Part shown: positions 30,560 to 41,765 of the stretch, in pieces
Position numbering within the stretch: the first letter of the stretch is position 1
Layout of the letters: each line of letters begins with the position of its first letter
Origin: Ceratothoa steindachneri
Taxonomy: Eukaryota; Arthropoda; Malacostraca; Isopoda; Cymothoidae
NCBI GenBank assembly: GCA_963969495.1
Contig: OZ018320.1
Coordinates: forward strand, 76,576,813-76,640,812
Reading direction: 5' to 3'
Length of the DNA: 64,000 bases
Made by a program: the position numbers and the translations under genes
Notes under the pieces: generated by a model
What the model was told of the DNA's origin: nothing
Seen by the model: only the letters and a program-made list of their open reading frames with translations
Database searches by the model: none

Positions 30560-32021
30560 GTCCTTAGCCTCGCGGAATGAAATTCAATCCTGGGCCTTAA
30601 CGGGCAGGATTTCTTTCTCAAGGAGATATGCACCACATTGCTTCGAAGAAGCGGGATGCGGCTCTCCACAATTGACACACTTGGCCAAACACGATTTAGA
30701 CTTATCGTGTGCGGCCTTGGAGCAATTTACACATACTTCAGGTGACCCCGACTTTGCACGTCTAGAAGAACGATTCGTATGGCCGAAGCGGTGACAGTAA
30801 TAGCACGCCGCGGCAGTAGCATGAATGCCTTTATGCAGTAGCGGTACTAACTGGCACGCACCGACTCAGAGAGCTTGTCACAGTCGAACGTGACGAAGAG
30901 TGTAGGGGTGGTTCTCGAGGCCCCTCCCTGTTTCCTCATCACACGTTCGACCTTGATCGCCCTATGGTCGGCCAGCTCTAAGGTGATGTCCTCTATGGAG
31001 TAGCCAACGAGTTCCCCCGCATAAACTACTCCTTTTACAAAGTTCATGGTATAGTGCAGCGTCACACTCACCGGTGTGCCATCAAGTGTCCGAAGAGCAC
31101 TTATCTTTGCCGCTTCGGAGCGCTTCGCCGCATTCGCCAGAAGGCTTTCGTCCGAGAAACGGGTCACCTTCGGCCCTCTACCAATTACACTAGCTACTGA
31201 TCTCCTCTGATGGATCATGTTACCCTTGGCCAACATGGTGCCATCAGTGGAGCGAATAACGAGGAAGCGTTTGAAGCCAGCGGGCTTGAAAACGCCAGTT
31301 AGCCTCTGAATCAGGGGCCCCGATGTTATAGAGCCTCCACCCTGCGCACTTTTAGTCTTAGTCGGGGGCTCCCCCCCGGGGTAGGGGGTAGAGCGGCCGG
31401 ATGTGCCGATCTTGGCTTGGTCACTTATCAAAGTGGCAGCAGACCTATCCGTCCCCGCAGCTCCCGCGGATGGAGAGTATCCCCGAGTTTTTTTCGTCTT
31501 TTTCTTATTTTTTTATTTTTAGGAGAGGAGGGCGGGGAATGAACCCGCTTTTCCCCTCCACCGGCAGGAGCCCCCAGGCCAGATAGACCGGCCTCAGCCA
31601 GGTCCTTCTCCGAAATGGAGAAGCTCCTGCAGTTGTAGGGGCACCGGTCGGAGGGGATCCCTCCCCTCCTTGTACTGTCTCGGAAATCCTAGCCTTTTGA
31701 GGACCTTGCATAGGGGCGGATTCGGGTTCGGTGCTTGGCGCCGAGCTTGGATTGTCCCCCCATGGAAAGCCCTACCGTCTGAGGTTGAGTTGCCTCAAGG
31801 ACCATGTCTTCCTCATGGGGGGGCCTCCAGTTGACCATCCCCCCCAAGACATCACAGGTCCCGTTGTCATTATTGTCACTAGTCAGGTGGTGTGGGGAGG
31901 CACAGGCCTTGACCCCGGCAAGGTTCAATATTCTTGCCAGCAGGTCTTTTGAGGGAAGCGACCGAAGGGCCCTGGCTTCCCTCTTCCCCCTAAGGGGGTT
32001 TGCCTTCCCTAGCTGCTTCAC
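30560..32021 (-). pseudogene. LINE-I copy 2 ORF1 (gag-like, three CCHC knuckles)
   Basis: Frames at 32021-31689 and 31431-30847 continue into 30846-30600. The middle frame has a folded-looking domain (FKRFLVIRSTDGTMLAKGNM, SVTLHYTMNFVKGVVYAGEL) that may correspond to the RRM-like region of such ORF1 proteins. Knuckles follow: CYYCHRFGHTNRSS (last Cys replaced by Ser), CVNCSKAAHDKSKSC and CVNCGEPHPASSKQC. The protein would bind the element RNA. A Pro/Ser-rich tail with stops runs on to about 30200. The Pro-rich N-terminal part is weakly supported. Confidence 0.8.
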
Positions 32022-32805
32022 TGAAGAGCGTTCGCCTATGGGCTGCCTGCTGGCGTCTTGGCAGTACCCTTAGAAAGAAAAGTAGAGACTGCCGCTGGAA
32101 ACAGGGAGGTGACCGAAAGCACCTCCAGAGAAGCGGGTGGGGGGGAGTCCCCTACACTCGTAGTCGTAGGAGAGGAGTAAGCCTCCTCTCCGGTTGGAGA
32201 AATATGGAAGGTCCCCTGCGCAAGCACAGGGGGGGGGGGTGACCTCCATTTTTTCAAGGGAGCTGCCCGGGGGCGGCTCCGTCGTTGGTACAGGGGGAAT
32301 TAAGGGGATTTTTTGATTGACTCATCATTGGACATGGTGACCCTCTTTTTATTACGGGATGCAATAGCACATCATCCCTCGCAGTAGCCCGCTCTGCAAG
32401 GGGTGCGTACGGGCATGGCAGAGCCAGGTGCCGCCATTTAAGGCGACCCCTCTCGCCTGGTGACCTGGCAGCCCTTCCGCATGGCGGCTCCACCTTGGGC
32501 ACGGCGTAAAATCAAGGATAGATGGTGAAGTGAGAAGGAAAAGGGATGTGAGGAAGGTATGGGTGGGAAGAAAGCAGATTGTTAAAAAAACACCATCCCA
32601 AACCAGAGCTCAGGGGTTAGGGAACGTGCTTCCCCCCTTCCCTCAGCCCCGATCCGAGATTGTTGGCTGAGAAGAAGGTCAGCATATACCCTGTGAAATT
32701 AGAGGGGAGAGGTTGTATGAAAAGCGACGAAGTAGGGAAGATATACAGGCTATCTGAAGGAAGGAAGAGAGGCTAAGCTGGGGCCGGACGGAGCGCTGGA
32801 TCCCG

Positions 32806-33234
32806 TCAGCACGGCGGCCAGGATGGCAAATCTCTGCGCCCCTTACGGGAGGGATGGTGGATAATGAGGACGATGAAGTTTATAAGGCCGGCGACGCGCA
32901 GCCAGCATCTACGCGGGACAGGGAAGCGGGCCACGTAGTCTAGGGCGTTGCGAGTCTTTGTCCTGAGGTCCGGCGTGTGACGGGTTAATTGAGCCCGCAG
33001 GTCGATTTCAACTCCCAAGTACGTTATTTCCATGCATGTACGAAGAATGCATTTGTGGAGATTAGGGTTGAGAGAACCTGCGTTGACGCGAGCTGAGCAC
33101 TTCCGCATCATCAAGGTAGCTGTGGGCGGTACATCGTATCTAAAACAAACAGATAACAACGCTACAACATGACACTCACTCACCTTCAATACAAAACCCA
33201 AGAATGACCTACTAACCAACCAAGCCAATAGCAA
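32806..33234 (-). pseudogene. RT thumb/connection part of the unassigned retroelement
   Basis: An open frame of 142 codons contains NAGSLNPNLHKCILRTCMEI, YLGVEIDLRAQLTRHTPDLR and, further on, VPRRCWLRVAGLINFIVLII. The K-C...YLG-x-x-ID...GxINF layout fits the end of RT palm and thumb in several LTR-less or DIRS/hepadna-like retroelements. The protein is cut at 32806, close to the LINE-I 5' end, and its RNase H lies at 26412-26917 beyond it. No catalytic RT box lies upstream: a TA run and a PLE follow. Confidence 0.5.
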
Positions 33235-33272
33235 ATACTAAATGTCTTTATACACCAACACAATCTTTAAAA

Positions 33273-33275
<3 letters not shown>

Positions 33276-33322
<47 letters not shown>
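33276..33322. repeat. (TA)n microsatellite
   Basis: TA run of about 47 bp between the RT-thumb fragment and PLE-D. Confidence 0.95.
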
Positions 33323-33325
<3 letters not shown>

Positions 33326-33699
33326 TAGGGGGGCAATAAATCGTGTTAAAAACAGGTTCAGCTAAGCTTTGATTAACTTTCTCATTTGCCTCTCTAATTT
33401 TCTTATTATACTTTTTTCGCCCGGCGACGCTTAGGAATAAGAGTTCTAATATTCATAATTTCCTGCAACTGAGCTTCCGGTCATGTTCGACCATCTTGTG
33501 AGCGAAATTATTTTTATACTGCTTAGATATTTCAAAATCGTCCATTTATATATTAACGTTAATCCTTTGTTTAAAGATTATATAAAAAAGATCTATAATA
33601 TGGATATAAAAAAAAAGAAAAAAGAATAGGGGCAAGGTTCTTATAACGATACCTATGTAATGAGATTTTTATGAGTGTTAACCATTAATCCGTTAAGTC

Positions 33700-33985
33700 T
33701 TTTAAAGTTATTTTGGTAACCGTCCGTTGGATTAAGATAGTTTCCATGATGTGTAGGCGGGTGCGACCAGTTCTCCGTTTGATTACGCTGTTATCCACTA
33801 AAATTTCTCTTGATAGCTGGATTCCGTGTTGCATTAAATAGTGATTTTTGCAAATGCATAGTGAGTCTACGAGATAAAGATGGGGTTGTCATTCCAATGT
33901 ATTTATTGGAAGAATGAAGTTTATAATCTTCATGGAGGTAATTGAATTCATAAATTACTTTGAAAGTTTTATTTCTTTGGTTTTG
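33700..33985 (-). pseudogene. PLE-D GIY-YIG endonuclease
   Basis: KVIYEFNYLHEDYKLHSSN is followed by KYIGMTTPSLSRRLTMHLQK. This matches the PLE GIY-YIG form (VxYxF...C...YxGxT...L..R...H), with the paired cysteines of the loop absent and a stop after KRNFSG. The nuclease would nick the target. Downstream, a new Met-led stretch (MDDFEISKQYKNNFAHKMVE) may be the start of a second tandem PLE copy. Confidence 0.75.
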
Positions 33986-34389
33986 CTTGTGTTATTGGTA
34001 AGGAGGTGATTGCTAATTTTTTTTTAGAAGAGATTTATTGAGCCTTTCTTATTATCTTCGTTTTTATTGTTGTTATGTAAGTTTTTCAAAAACGTTTTTA
34101 TATGTTTGTCTACCATACCGTTGGAAAACCATTGGTAATTATAATTGCTTTATTTGTTGAATTTTTGTATGGAATAATGCCCATGAAGAGCGGCATTTGT
34201 ATGGGCGTCTGATGTATGATCGTATGTAACTTACTTTGTATCTTTCTGCACATTTCCCTTCTCCATCAAGACAACTTCCAGAATTTGTTGGCCTTATATA
34301 TGTACACTTGAGTTATATACTTATTTTTATTTGCTGTTACTTCGACATCAAGAAAAGGTAATTTTACGTTACAGTTTAGTTCCTATGTA

Positions 34390-35050
34390 AATTTTCATAC
34401 AGATCAAACTTCCATTTTCTTTTTTAGTTTTATCAGGTCATTTTCATCTTTAATCACAAAATATATATCGTCGACAAAGCGGCAGTTGGTTGAAGGCTTT
34501 AAATGATTGTCTCTTAATATCCTTTTTCTAACCGACGCATGTAGAAGTTAGTAAAATAAGGTCCTATTGGTGAATCCATTGCAACTCCATTTATTTGTTT
34601 GTCGATTTTTTTATTGGGCGCGCGGAAGAGTTCTTCCATTGTGAACGCTCTCAGAAGATTTCTTAATATGCTGGGATCCAGTAGGGAACATATTTATTTG
34701 AGTGATGATAAACATCTTCAACTATTATATTGATCGTTGCTTCAGTTGGTATGTTGGTGAAAATGCTTTCCACATCCAGTGAAGCAATTATTCCATCGGG
34801 TCTGGTTGTGTGTAGTATATCTATAAATTCGTCCGTTTATTTGTTTGAATATTCATTCGGGATATCATCACTCATGATTTTTTTTATTTCTTTTGAAATA
34901 TTATATATGGTCATGGGAACTTGTGAAATTATCGGTCTTAAAGGGTTGTTATTTATATGCGTTTTTACCTTACTATACATATTCTGGAGTAGACTCGCTG
35001 GTATGTTTATTAAAGTGTAGACCTCTTTTCCCTTTATTCGCTTCGGTTAT
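34390..35050 (-). pseudogene. PLE-D reverse transcriptase
   Basis: Blocks in order: IIASLDVESIFTNIPTEATI near 34790 (first catalytic Asp, the SLDVxSLFTNVP signature of PLE RT), GVAMDSPIGPYFTNFYM near 34580 (usual AMGSP, here AMDSP), then NCRFVDDIYFVIKDENDLIK near 34470 with an intact VDD box. Stops and frame changes separate the blocks near 34680 and 34530. Telomerase-like RTs of PLEs copy RNA at a nicked end. Confidence 0.85.
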
Positions 35051-35229
35051 TAGCCGGTTGATATAATTTTTTTTTAATTTCCGTAAGGTCTCTTTGGATT
35101 TGTGTAAATTTGGAAGTCTCCTATAGTATTTCTTGTATTTTTGTAATAAAATATCTTTTTTAGGTATAACGTAGACTTTCGATTTGTCAGCTTTGCGGAT
35201 GACTATATCTTGGTTGTTTTTAAGTTATA

Positions 35230-36481
35230 TGGTTGGCCATAAAGTCCTGAATCACTTTGGAAGCGGAATGAAAACAAAAAGATTTATGGAGCAACACCAA
35301 CATTTATTCTTCAAATCGAGTCCATCGTTCTCTACGATCTTCTTCCAGCGATCAGCCAGCATCTAAATCTGTCCCAGATACCAGTCAGCTGGCGTTGAAT
35401 CAAAAAACTGTAAACAAGCTTCTTTCACTCCATCAAAAGTATTAAATCGCTGGTCACGGAGGAAGTGTGCCATTGAGCGGAATAGGTTATAGTCACTCGG
35501 AACAGCATCGGGACTGAATGGTGGATGTGGAATAATCTCAACACTGTCCATCTGTTTGAACTTCTCCATAGTCAACCTGCTGAAACAAAGCCTGATCTCG
35601 ATTGATCAAGGCAGGATACTCCTTCTTTAGTTTGTCGTACATGTGGTCTACCAGCTAGCTGGCAATAGTTTAGCGTTGATGGCACTACCATCTGTAACAA
35701 GCTCGGATGCAGTAATCCTTGGAAATTCTATCAGACAGATATCATGACCTTTTTGTCAAACCGATTCCGTTGTGGAACGGATGCCGGTTGTTCACCTCAC
35801 GGAACCCCTTTCCTCTTGCGATCGTGATTAACCCAGTACACTCACTTCTCATCTGATGTGACAATTCGTCTCCAGAATCGGTCGTCCATTTGGTTATTGA
35901 GAAATTTGCTGCGACTCTCTAATTAACGGGTAGCTTGTGCTTCGGTTAGGTAATATGAATCTAATCGGAGCTCCTTGTGAACAAAATCCATTTGATGCAA
36001 TAGGTTCAGCACAGTCTGATGGGATGACATTCCAACAACTTTCGCTAGGTCAAGGCAGCTTGCGTAAGGTTCAAGTCTAATTGCTGCTCCTAAAGCCTCG
36101 CTGTAAAAGATTGATGATCAGCCGGAGCGTGGTTGATCTTCGGAGTTGAAACTTCTGTACCACCTCGAGACCTTCGTCTGACCGACTGTGCCTTCTCCTT
36201 CAGTATCGCACATTTCCTTCACAGCAATTCTTGTAGAAAGTTTTCGCTTGTAACAGTAGTAAATAAAAACTCTAATTCCACTTTCTTCCAAACTCATCTC
36301 TGTCAGTTAGAGCAGGCTTACACATAGAGAAATAAACTGAGCAGGAGCAACAAACAACAGCAGCGTACGGAGACTACAGTCGAATGAGTAAGGTTAACCT
36401 TACCTAATGTTGGTGTTGCTCCATAAAATTTTGTTGTTTTCTTTCCGCTTCCTAAGTGAGTCGGGACTTTCTGGCCAACTA
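35230..36481 (-). mobile_element. Mariner-B with ~75-bp terminal inverted repeats
   Basis: The ends TGGTTGGCCATAAAGTCCTG (35230) and, inverted, TAGTTGGCCAGAAAGTCCCG (from 36481) continue alike for about 75 bp through TTTATGGAGCAACACCAACA. TA dinucleotides flank both ends (35228-35229 and 36482-36483), as expected for IS630/Tc1/mariner. Length is 1,252 bp. Long TIRs of this kind are unusual for classical mariner (about 28 bp). Confidence 0.9.
35366..36160 (-). pseudogene. Mariner-B transposase
   Basis: Visible on the minus strand are SDEKWVYWVNHDRKR-like sequence near 35820 (usual GDEKW; a stop replaces Trp), DKKVMISV near 35745, and in frame 35575-35363 PHPPFSPDAVPSDYNLFRSM with HFLRDQRF, ending FDSTPADWYLGQI. 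SPDxxPSDYxLF is the third catalytic block of mariner transposases. The DNARPH block is decayed. Several stops show that it is dead. Confidence 0.82.
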
Positions 36482-36772
36482 TATATTTAAATGGGGCCAG
36501 GGCTGTTTGGGTAATGAGTATGGAAGAGCTAAAGTTACGTTTATTCGTTATTTCTACCCTCATTTGTTCTTTTATATTTGGATTTATTTTAATTTTGTTT
36601 TCATCTTGTAGTTTGATGAAGGACTAATAGAGCAATTCAAATTCAGTTCTCTTTTCGGTTTCGTCGAACTTCGACTGTGAGTGACAGTTAAGTCTGAGGT
36701 TCAATACTGCCTCTTGATCATGTGTAAGTTCAAAGTTGGACGCGTGTATAAAGGTGTTCTTATTTTCTGGTA

Positions 36773-37173
36773 AGAACCCTTATTCATAACCTTTCGCTAG
36801 GCGAAAAAAATTATAATACAAAAATTAAGGAAGCAAATGAGAAAGTTAATCAAATCTCAGCATAAAATAAAAGCAACTACCTAAATATACAAACATTAAA
36901 ACACATGACCTGGTAGCGAGAACAGAACCCACTACCATCACCTTCAGAGGAAGTCTCGTAGAGCGACAAATTATGCTACAGAAACTTAGCATTCCGAAAT
37001 TAAAGCAAGAACTAGAAGAAGCACAGATCAACTTCAATCAACTAAATATTAATACCCAGTTGAAAAACCGCATCGATACGGCACCTATCGATATTACACA
37101 ACAAACAACAAACACGGATAGGATAAAGAAAACTAAAAAAAATAAACCAACTTTACCACAGATATGGTCTTGA
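36773..37173 (+). pseudogene. PLE-D terminal repeat, inverted copy, and possible N-terminal ORF
   Basis: 36773-36860 matches 33353-33443 in inverse orientation (AAGCAAATGAGAAAGTTAAT in both). A 66-codon frame follows (LSIPKLKQELEEAQINFNQL ... KKTKKNKPTLPQIWS). It is Lys/Glu/Gln-rich and could be a PLE N-terminal segment, but no conserved block is seen. Confidence 0.5.
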
Positions 37174-39199
37174 TACAAGGATCTAAAAACGTGGGAGCAT
37201 GGCAAATGTGACCAGCTACCCCTCGTTCCCTTTGCTCTACCAAGCCACTCCCGCCGATAGCAGTCAAGTCTGGACCGCCGGCATCCTACCTTCCTGGCCG
37301 ACTCCTCTGAAAGAAAAAGAGAGGCCGCGAGGCCGTTGTTGGTCCAAAAGTGGAGTCGTCTGAGGGCGACTCTAAAAAATGGGTTAAGGGGAAAACCCCT
37401 CCACCTCTAGACATAGTAGGAAACCTTTCTCCGCTATGAGAAAGGCGGTTAGGCCCATAAGAAAGGACTAGGGGGCACTATCTTTGCAGAGGTGGAGCTA
37501 TGATGGCTCCAGAAGAGATAGAGGGAAAACTATTTAGGCAATTGAGGGCGATGAGAGGACAGCCCCTCCACCAGCTGTAAATATGTTGTCGAGTTCTTTT
37601 CTGCTAATCGACTTCCTAATCAGAAAACTGGTAAAATTCCTTACATCAGAATCACCACGCCAAAAGAATGGTTACCAAAGCAATAAAATTATGAAAACTT
37701 GCGATCATAAAAGAAAAAAATGGGAGAGGGGGGGACTATACCCAGCGTCCAGCCACTCTCACTTCTCCTGTCTCAAACTTTCTAACTTTTCAGGTCCCAA
37801 CTGTGGGCACGTTAATGTTTGATTTTCGCGTTTGTGTGGCGGCCCTACCCCTCGGCAATTACTCAGCAGACAGTCACTTTCCAAAGGGCGCAGTTCCAAA
37901 CTGGTCAGCCAGAGAAGCAGCGGATCCTTTACTAGGTCGTACTCCTCCTCGTCGACAAGACAGCCAGGATCTGAAGATCTGTTATGTGACAGATCCAGAG
38001 AAGGAACCTTGGACTCTTAGTTGCCTGGCAGCCAACAAAGCAGTGAAGCCAACCTGTAGTAAGCAGTGCAACTTTATGGACCCGAGAACGGCCGCAGGAG
38101 GGTCGCCAGCTCATTAGGCTCAGGGAAGTGGATATTGAGGCAAAACCGATCTTCCTATTAATCGTGCCCCGACGCCAGGGCAACACAAGTCATAGATCTC
38201 CAGCAACCTGCAGGCGTTAAAAGACATTGTATATTGAGGTTCCAAAGCCTTGCGGCTGACACGGCATGATGTAGCTGATCATCGCTTTAAACCAAGATAC
38301 ATAGAGGAAAGAAAAAGGGATAATCTCTGAGAAATGGGGCCAACCGATAGAAAAGAGAACGCACCAGTTCACCCAGGCCTATCAACGAGTTCAAGTCAAC
38401 CCAGGGAGCAAGCCATTCCCTATTAACACTAAGGCTTGTAGGAAGTGCCGTTTCTCTATGTACCATATGTACCAGCAAACAAAAGGTACCTCTGCGGAAA
38501 ATAAAAATGAGGCATGTAGGAGGAATAAATCCTAGGTGATTTTACGATTACTGGATGCATTCGTATCAAGAGGGTAGATTGTGAAGTGTCTTGTTTATTG
38601 AGAGTGGAGAGCCATGTATTCAGCATTCTATCCTTCTTAGTGTTGATTGGATAGAACTTGACCTGGGAACAAAAGGAACTCGCTCATATCCACCCCTTAA
38701 CTTAAATAGCACCGGCTCTTTGTTTCCTATTGGGTCGGGTGCTAGTGTCTTTTCCACTTGAATATTTTGGGAGCTGTGCGAGGTTATTTGTTACCCTTCA
38801 TTTTTTCTATATAAAATGATATAGGTTTTACATGGATGGATAAAATTCTAGAAAACAGAAGCACTATATCTAGTAAAACTTACCTCCACCTTCACTACTC
38901 AAGAAAGCAATCCCACTAGAAAGGCGGTCCCATGGAGAGACCCACCGACAAAAGATACACCCTTGGCCCAAAGTATAAAGCATCCAACATAGATTGATAT
39001 ATTTAACATTTTTAACCAAACTCTTTAGAATTTATCATATTATTCATAAATATGTATGGATTACTCAGTATTTAACTAAATGGTGTGTAATTTAACCACT
39101 ATTTCTTGTTTCATCTTAAATTTATATTTCCTGAAGCAAAGAGAGCACAAATCCAACTTGTCCATAGCTAAGGATTATCACAAGTAGATATTGCTAAAA
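37174..39199. other. Unassigned stretch (2 kb)
   Basis: No family motif recognised. Open frames of 62-104 codons at 37583-38186 lie on both strands and overlap; the 104-codon plus-strand one contains four cysteines in no known spacing. 38200-38800 has short, stop-broken hydrophobic frames. 39000-39150 is A/T-rich. Confidence 0.4.
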
Positions 39200-39570
39200 A
39201 CAAGGTCTGCTGACCAAAATCGCGTGCTCTCACTTATTCTGGTATATGACCTTACGACCTTTAAAACTTTAAATAATTCCCGTACTAACATTAGGAGGAC
39301 CTTGGCAATTATATCATTCGAAAGAGAATGTAAAACAACATAAGGCTTTCAAATCTCGTTAGAATCGGCCAAATAGTTATGATGTTATTGTCAAAATAAA
39401 ATAATTGCCGGGCTAACCTTAGTAGGTCCTTGTGAATTATACTCATATCATTTGAAATAGGATGTAAAACAACATAAGGTTTTAAAATATCTTTAGAATC
39501 GGCCGAATAATTACAATGTTATTACCAAAACGAAAAAAAAGCAAAACGGGGACCGACCGACCGACATAGT
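39200..39570 (-). repeat. CGGT-headed interspersed repeat, copy B
   Basis: On the minus strand: ACTATGTCGGTCGGTCGGTC, CCCGTTTTGC, then two core units of about 130 bp with CGGCCGATTCTAA / CGGCCAAATAG variants, and the end block GAATAAGTGAGAGCACGCGA, TTTTGGTCAGCAGACCTTGT. It is the inverse of copies A and C. Confidence 0.88.
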
Positions 39571-40142
39571 GAGATAAAAAAGCTTTGTATAAACGAAGAG
39601 AAGTGGAAGAAAACGTCTAACAAGAGTGAAACATGGATGTTTCTATCATGCCCTGGAGCTGCATTCATCAGAGCCAGGGGAGGTGTATTTATGCCATGAA
39701 TGAATGAACTCCCTTAGTTATACCACCATATTGTCTCAAGTTTTAGAGCCATCTATTTGGTGAAATCGATGCCATCAAGAATTAAAGCAAAAAGGGGTCA
39801 AAGAAGTGATAAGATAATTAAAAATACATAATATATACTAAAATTATTTACCGAAAATGTTTAATTACATTATATGAATGATTTCATAGGGGGCTGCATA
39901 CTTTTGGCCAAGGGGGTATGTGTTATTTGGGGGAGTTGTGGAGGTCTGTTAGTTTTAAAAATCCTCCGTAAATATTCTATCGGCTTTGAAGAAGAAAAAG
40001 GCTTCATTTCCCCTTCCTCCGAAATCTTTAGATTTATGGGTGCCCCCCCCCCCCCCATTCCCCTGAGAGCGGCCTGATATTTTGCGCTCTCAATTTATTC
40101 ATAGAAACGGAGAGAATTTTCGGATCACCCCCGAGCCTTTTT

Positions 40143-40302
40143 TTTTCTATGACCTCTTCGTCAGTATTAATCACTTCCCCTCTCCTGTTTTTTTTTTTCT
40201 CTCTCTCTCTCTCGCTCTCTCTTTCTGTCTTTTACATGCATATGCACACACAGACATACAGTAATGAAAAGTGTTTTAATAAAAAATACCTATCCTTCTG
40301 CT

Positions 40303-40376
<74 letters not shown>

Positions 40377-40400
40377 CTCTCTCTCTATCTCTCTCTTTCT
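40143..40400. repeat. (CT)n microsatellite block 1
   Basis: T-run, short CT run (40195-40227), then a CT array at 40304-40395 with minor interruptions, and (CA)n at 40440-40456. Between the two CT parts lies TTTTACATGCATATGCA, shared with block 2. Confidence 0.95.
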
Positions 40401-40627
40401 CTATACTCGAGAGCCAAGTTTTCCCGTCTTCCGAGCACAACACACACACACACACACTCTTTGTTCCAGGGAATCCTGCGGATTAGTATCTATATCCACA
40501 TACCTCTGACGCGGAACAAGTCCCTCTGCCCCGGGGCGACAAAGGTCCAACCTGAACGCTGTTTGGTGTCAAATCATAACACTTCCTGGAACCTCTCACC
40601 AAAGAGGACTAGCCCTCTGGTGTTTTC

Positions 40628-40846
40628 GTGCTCAACAGTGATTGTCATACTGACCTTTATGTCTATTTCATTATGCGGTCTGAGATCCTCTTGGATAAAG
40701 GCAGGTTGGCGAACTACTACCTCTACCACTACTATCGCGGCAACTTCTTTTCGTACAAGATCTGCGGAACGTGGAACCGCCTACTGTCAAGAGTGGTGAA
40801 CAGCTCCTCATTCGAATTTGACGAGATAATCCACACCTTGAGCTAG
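40628..40846 (+). pseudogene. LINE ORF2 C-terminal tail (candidate)
   Basis: The last 38 codons read YRGNFFSYKICGTWNRLLSR and then VVNSSSFEFDEIIHTLS. The series R-x-x-FFS-x-R/K-I...WN-x-L...VV-S-S...F is the standard C-terminal end of CR1/Jockey-like LINE ORF2. The upstream part is not recognisable, so it is a short 3' remnant. Confidence 0.5.
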
Positions 40847-41126
40847 ATGGTACCACCTTGGTATAGATTATAGTATCCGTATAGTTTAGAAGCAAGTAGA
40901 TAGGTTTCAGCTTTACTATAAAAATTTCATGTGTTCTTTTCCACAACACAATCAGGTATCTTTTCCGCTTTCTGGCCCGCAAAAGCGGGTGGGAGAGGCG
41001 GGTGGGGAGAGTCTTCATCGAGTCTACGCTTTATCATCTGTTATAGGTCAGGGCCTTCCCAAAATAGTTCCTCCGCGGTATGGTGAGCAATGTCCTTTGA
41101 GGCACTACTATTCCTTGTGACACCCA

Positions 41127-41213
<87 letters not shown>

Positions 41214-41260
41214 TCTGTCTTTTACATGCATATGCATACACAGACATACATTAATGAAAG
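41127..41260. repeat. (CT)n microsatellite block 2 with shared flank
   Basis: CT run at about 41127-41212 followed by CTGTCTTTTACATGCATATG and CACAGACATACA, matching 40224-40265 with few changes. Direct orientation. Confidence 0.93.
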
Positions 41261-41379
41261 TCTTGTACTCGTTGGATGTAGTGGCTGTTTGTTGATATAC
41301 CCTCTACCAAGCGTGTGCTAACTCAATTTGATCAACTTTTCTCTTTTCAACTTAGGGATAATACAAGAATGGCACGCAA

Positions 41380-41508
41380 CGACGGGCTTGGGGCTAAATA
41401 AGAAATGGGGACCCTCCATTAGCTGCCCGTTTAACCTCAAGGGTATTCGAACGGGGGACCTGATCGCTCGGAGGTGAAGTCTGACTGAACGAACGGAATT
41501 TCTGCACC
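41380..41508 (-). repeat. tRNA-derived SINE (candidate)
   Basis: On the minus strand GTTCGTTCAGTCAGACTTCA resembles an A box region, and 25-30 bp further CCCCCGTTCGAATACCC resembles a B box. The sequence between could hold an anticodon arm. The 3' body would run to about 41380. The acceptor stem does not close, so this is not a functional tRNA. Confidence 0.45.
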
Positions 41509-41765
41509 TCTTATTGATGCGGGTGTCTGACGAAGTCCAGGCAGAGGTTTTGCTTCTAAAGGCTCTCAGCTGTCGACTCTGCCCCCTCGCCTCTCTTTCA
41601 CCCCCATCAAGTTACAGATCTGACTGAAACCATGTTTCAATTTTTTTCATAATTTTTATTCCATTTAATTATCATTCATTTACAATTTATCATCGCTGAA
41701 TTTGATCAAATTTAAATCTATGTTATCAAAATATCATGCAATTATCCTTAGATTGCAATGATTCG

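Larger units (their letters stand above)
26918..32780 (-). mobile_element. LINE-I copy 2: nearly full-length I-type LINE
   Basis: The minus strand contains ORF1 with three CCHC knuckles, an endonuclease missing its N-terminal half, RT, RNase H, a C-terminal zinc region and a 3' UTR ending CAGTCGCCAG...TTAAAAAAAAATCA (T-run at 26920-26928 on the plus strand). The combination of a gag-like ORF1 and endonuclease-RT-RNase H points to the I superfamily (I/LOA/R1-related). The 5' end near 32780 is approximate. Both flanks are parts of one older retroelement, so this is a nested insertion. Multiple stops and a lost RT active-site Asp make it inactive. Confidence 0.88.
33350..35200 (-). mobile_element. 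PLE-D: Penelope-like element, inverted
   Basis: The minus strand contains RT motifs of PLE type followed by a GIY-YIG domain. The leftmost 90 bp (33353-33443) recurs inverted at 36773-36860 on the other side of mariner-B, like the pLTR pieces PLEs often carry in direct or inverted order. The element is 5' truncated near 35200, just left of mariner-B. Confidence 0.82.

Noticed and set aside
40149..40509. Long Ser/Leu open frames over the CT tract
   Set aside because: Low-complexity translation of (CT)n; no conserved part outside the repeat.
41034..41247. Arg/Glu repeat protein on the minus strand
   Set aside because: Translation of the second CT tract.
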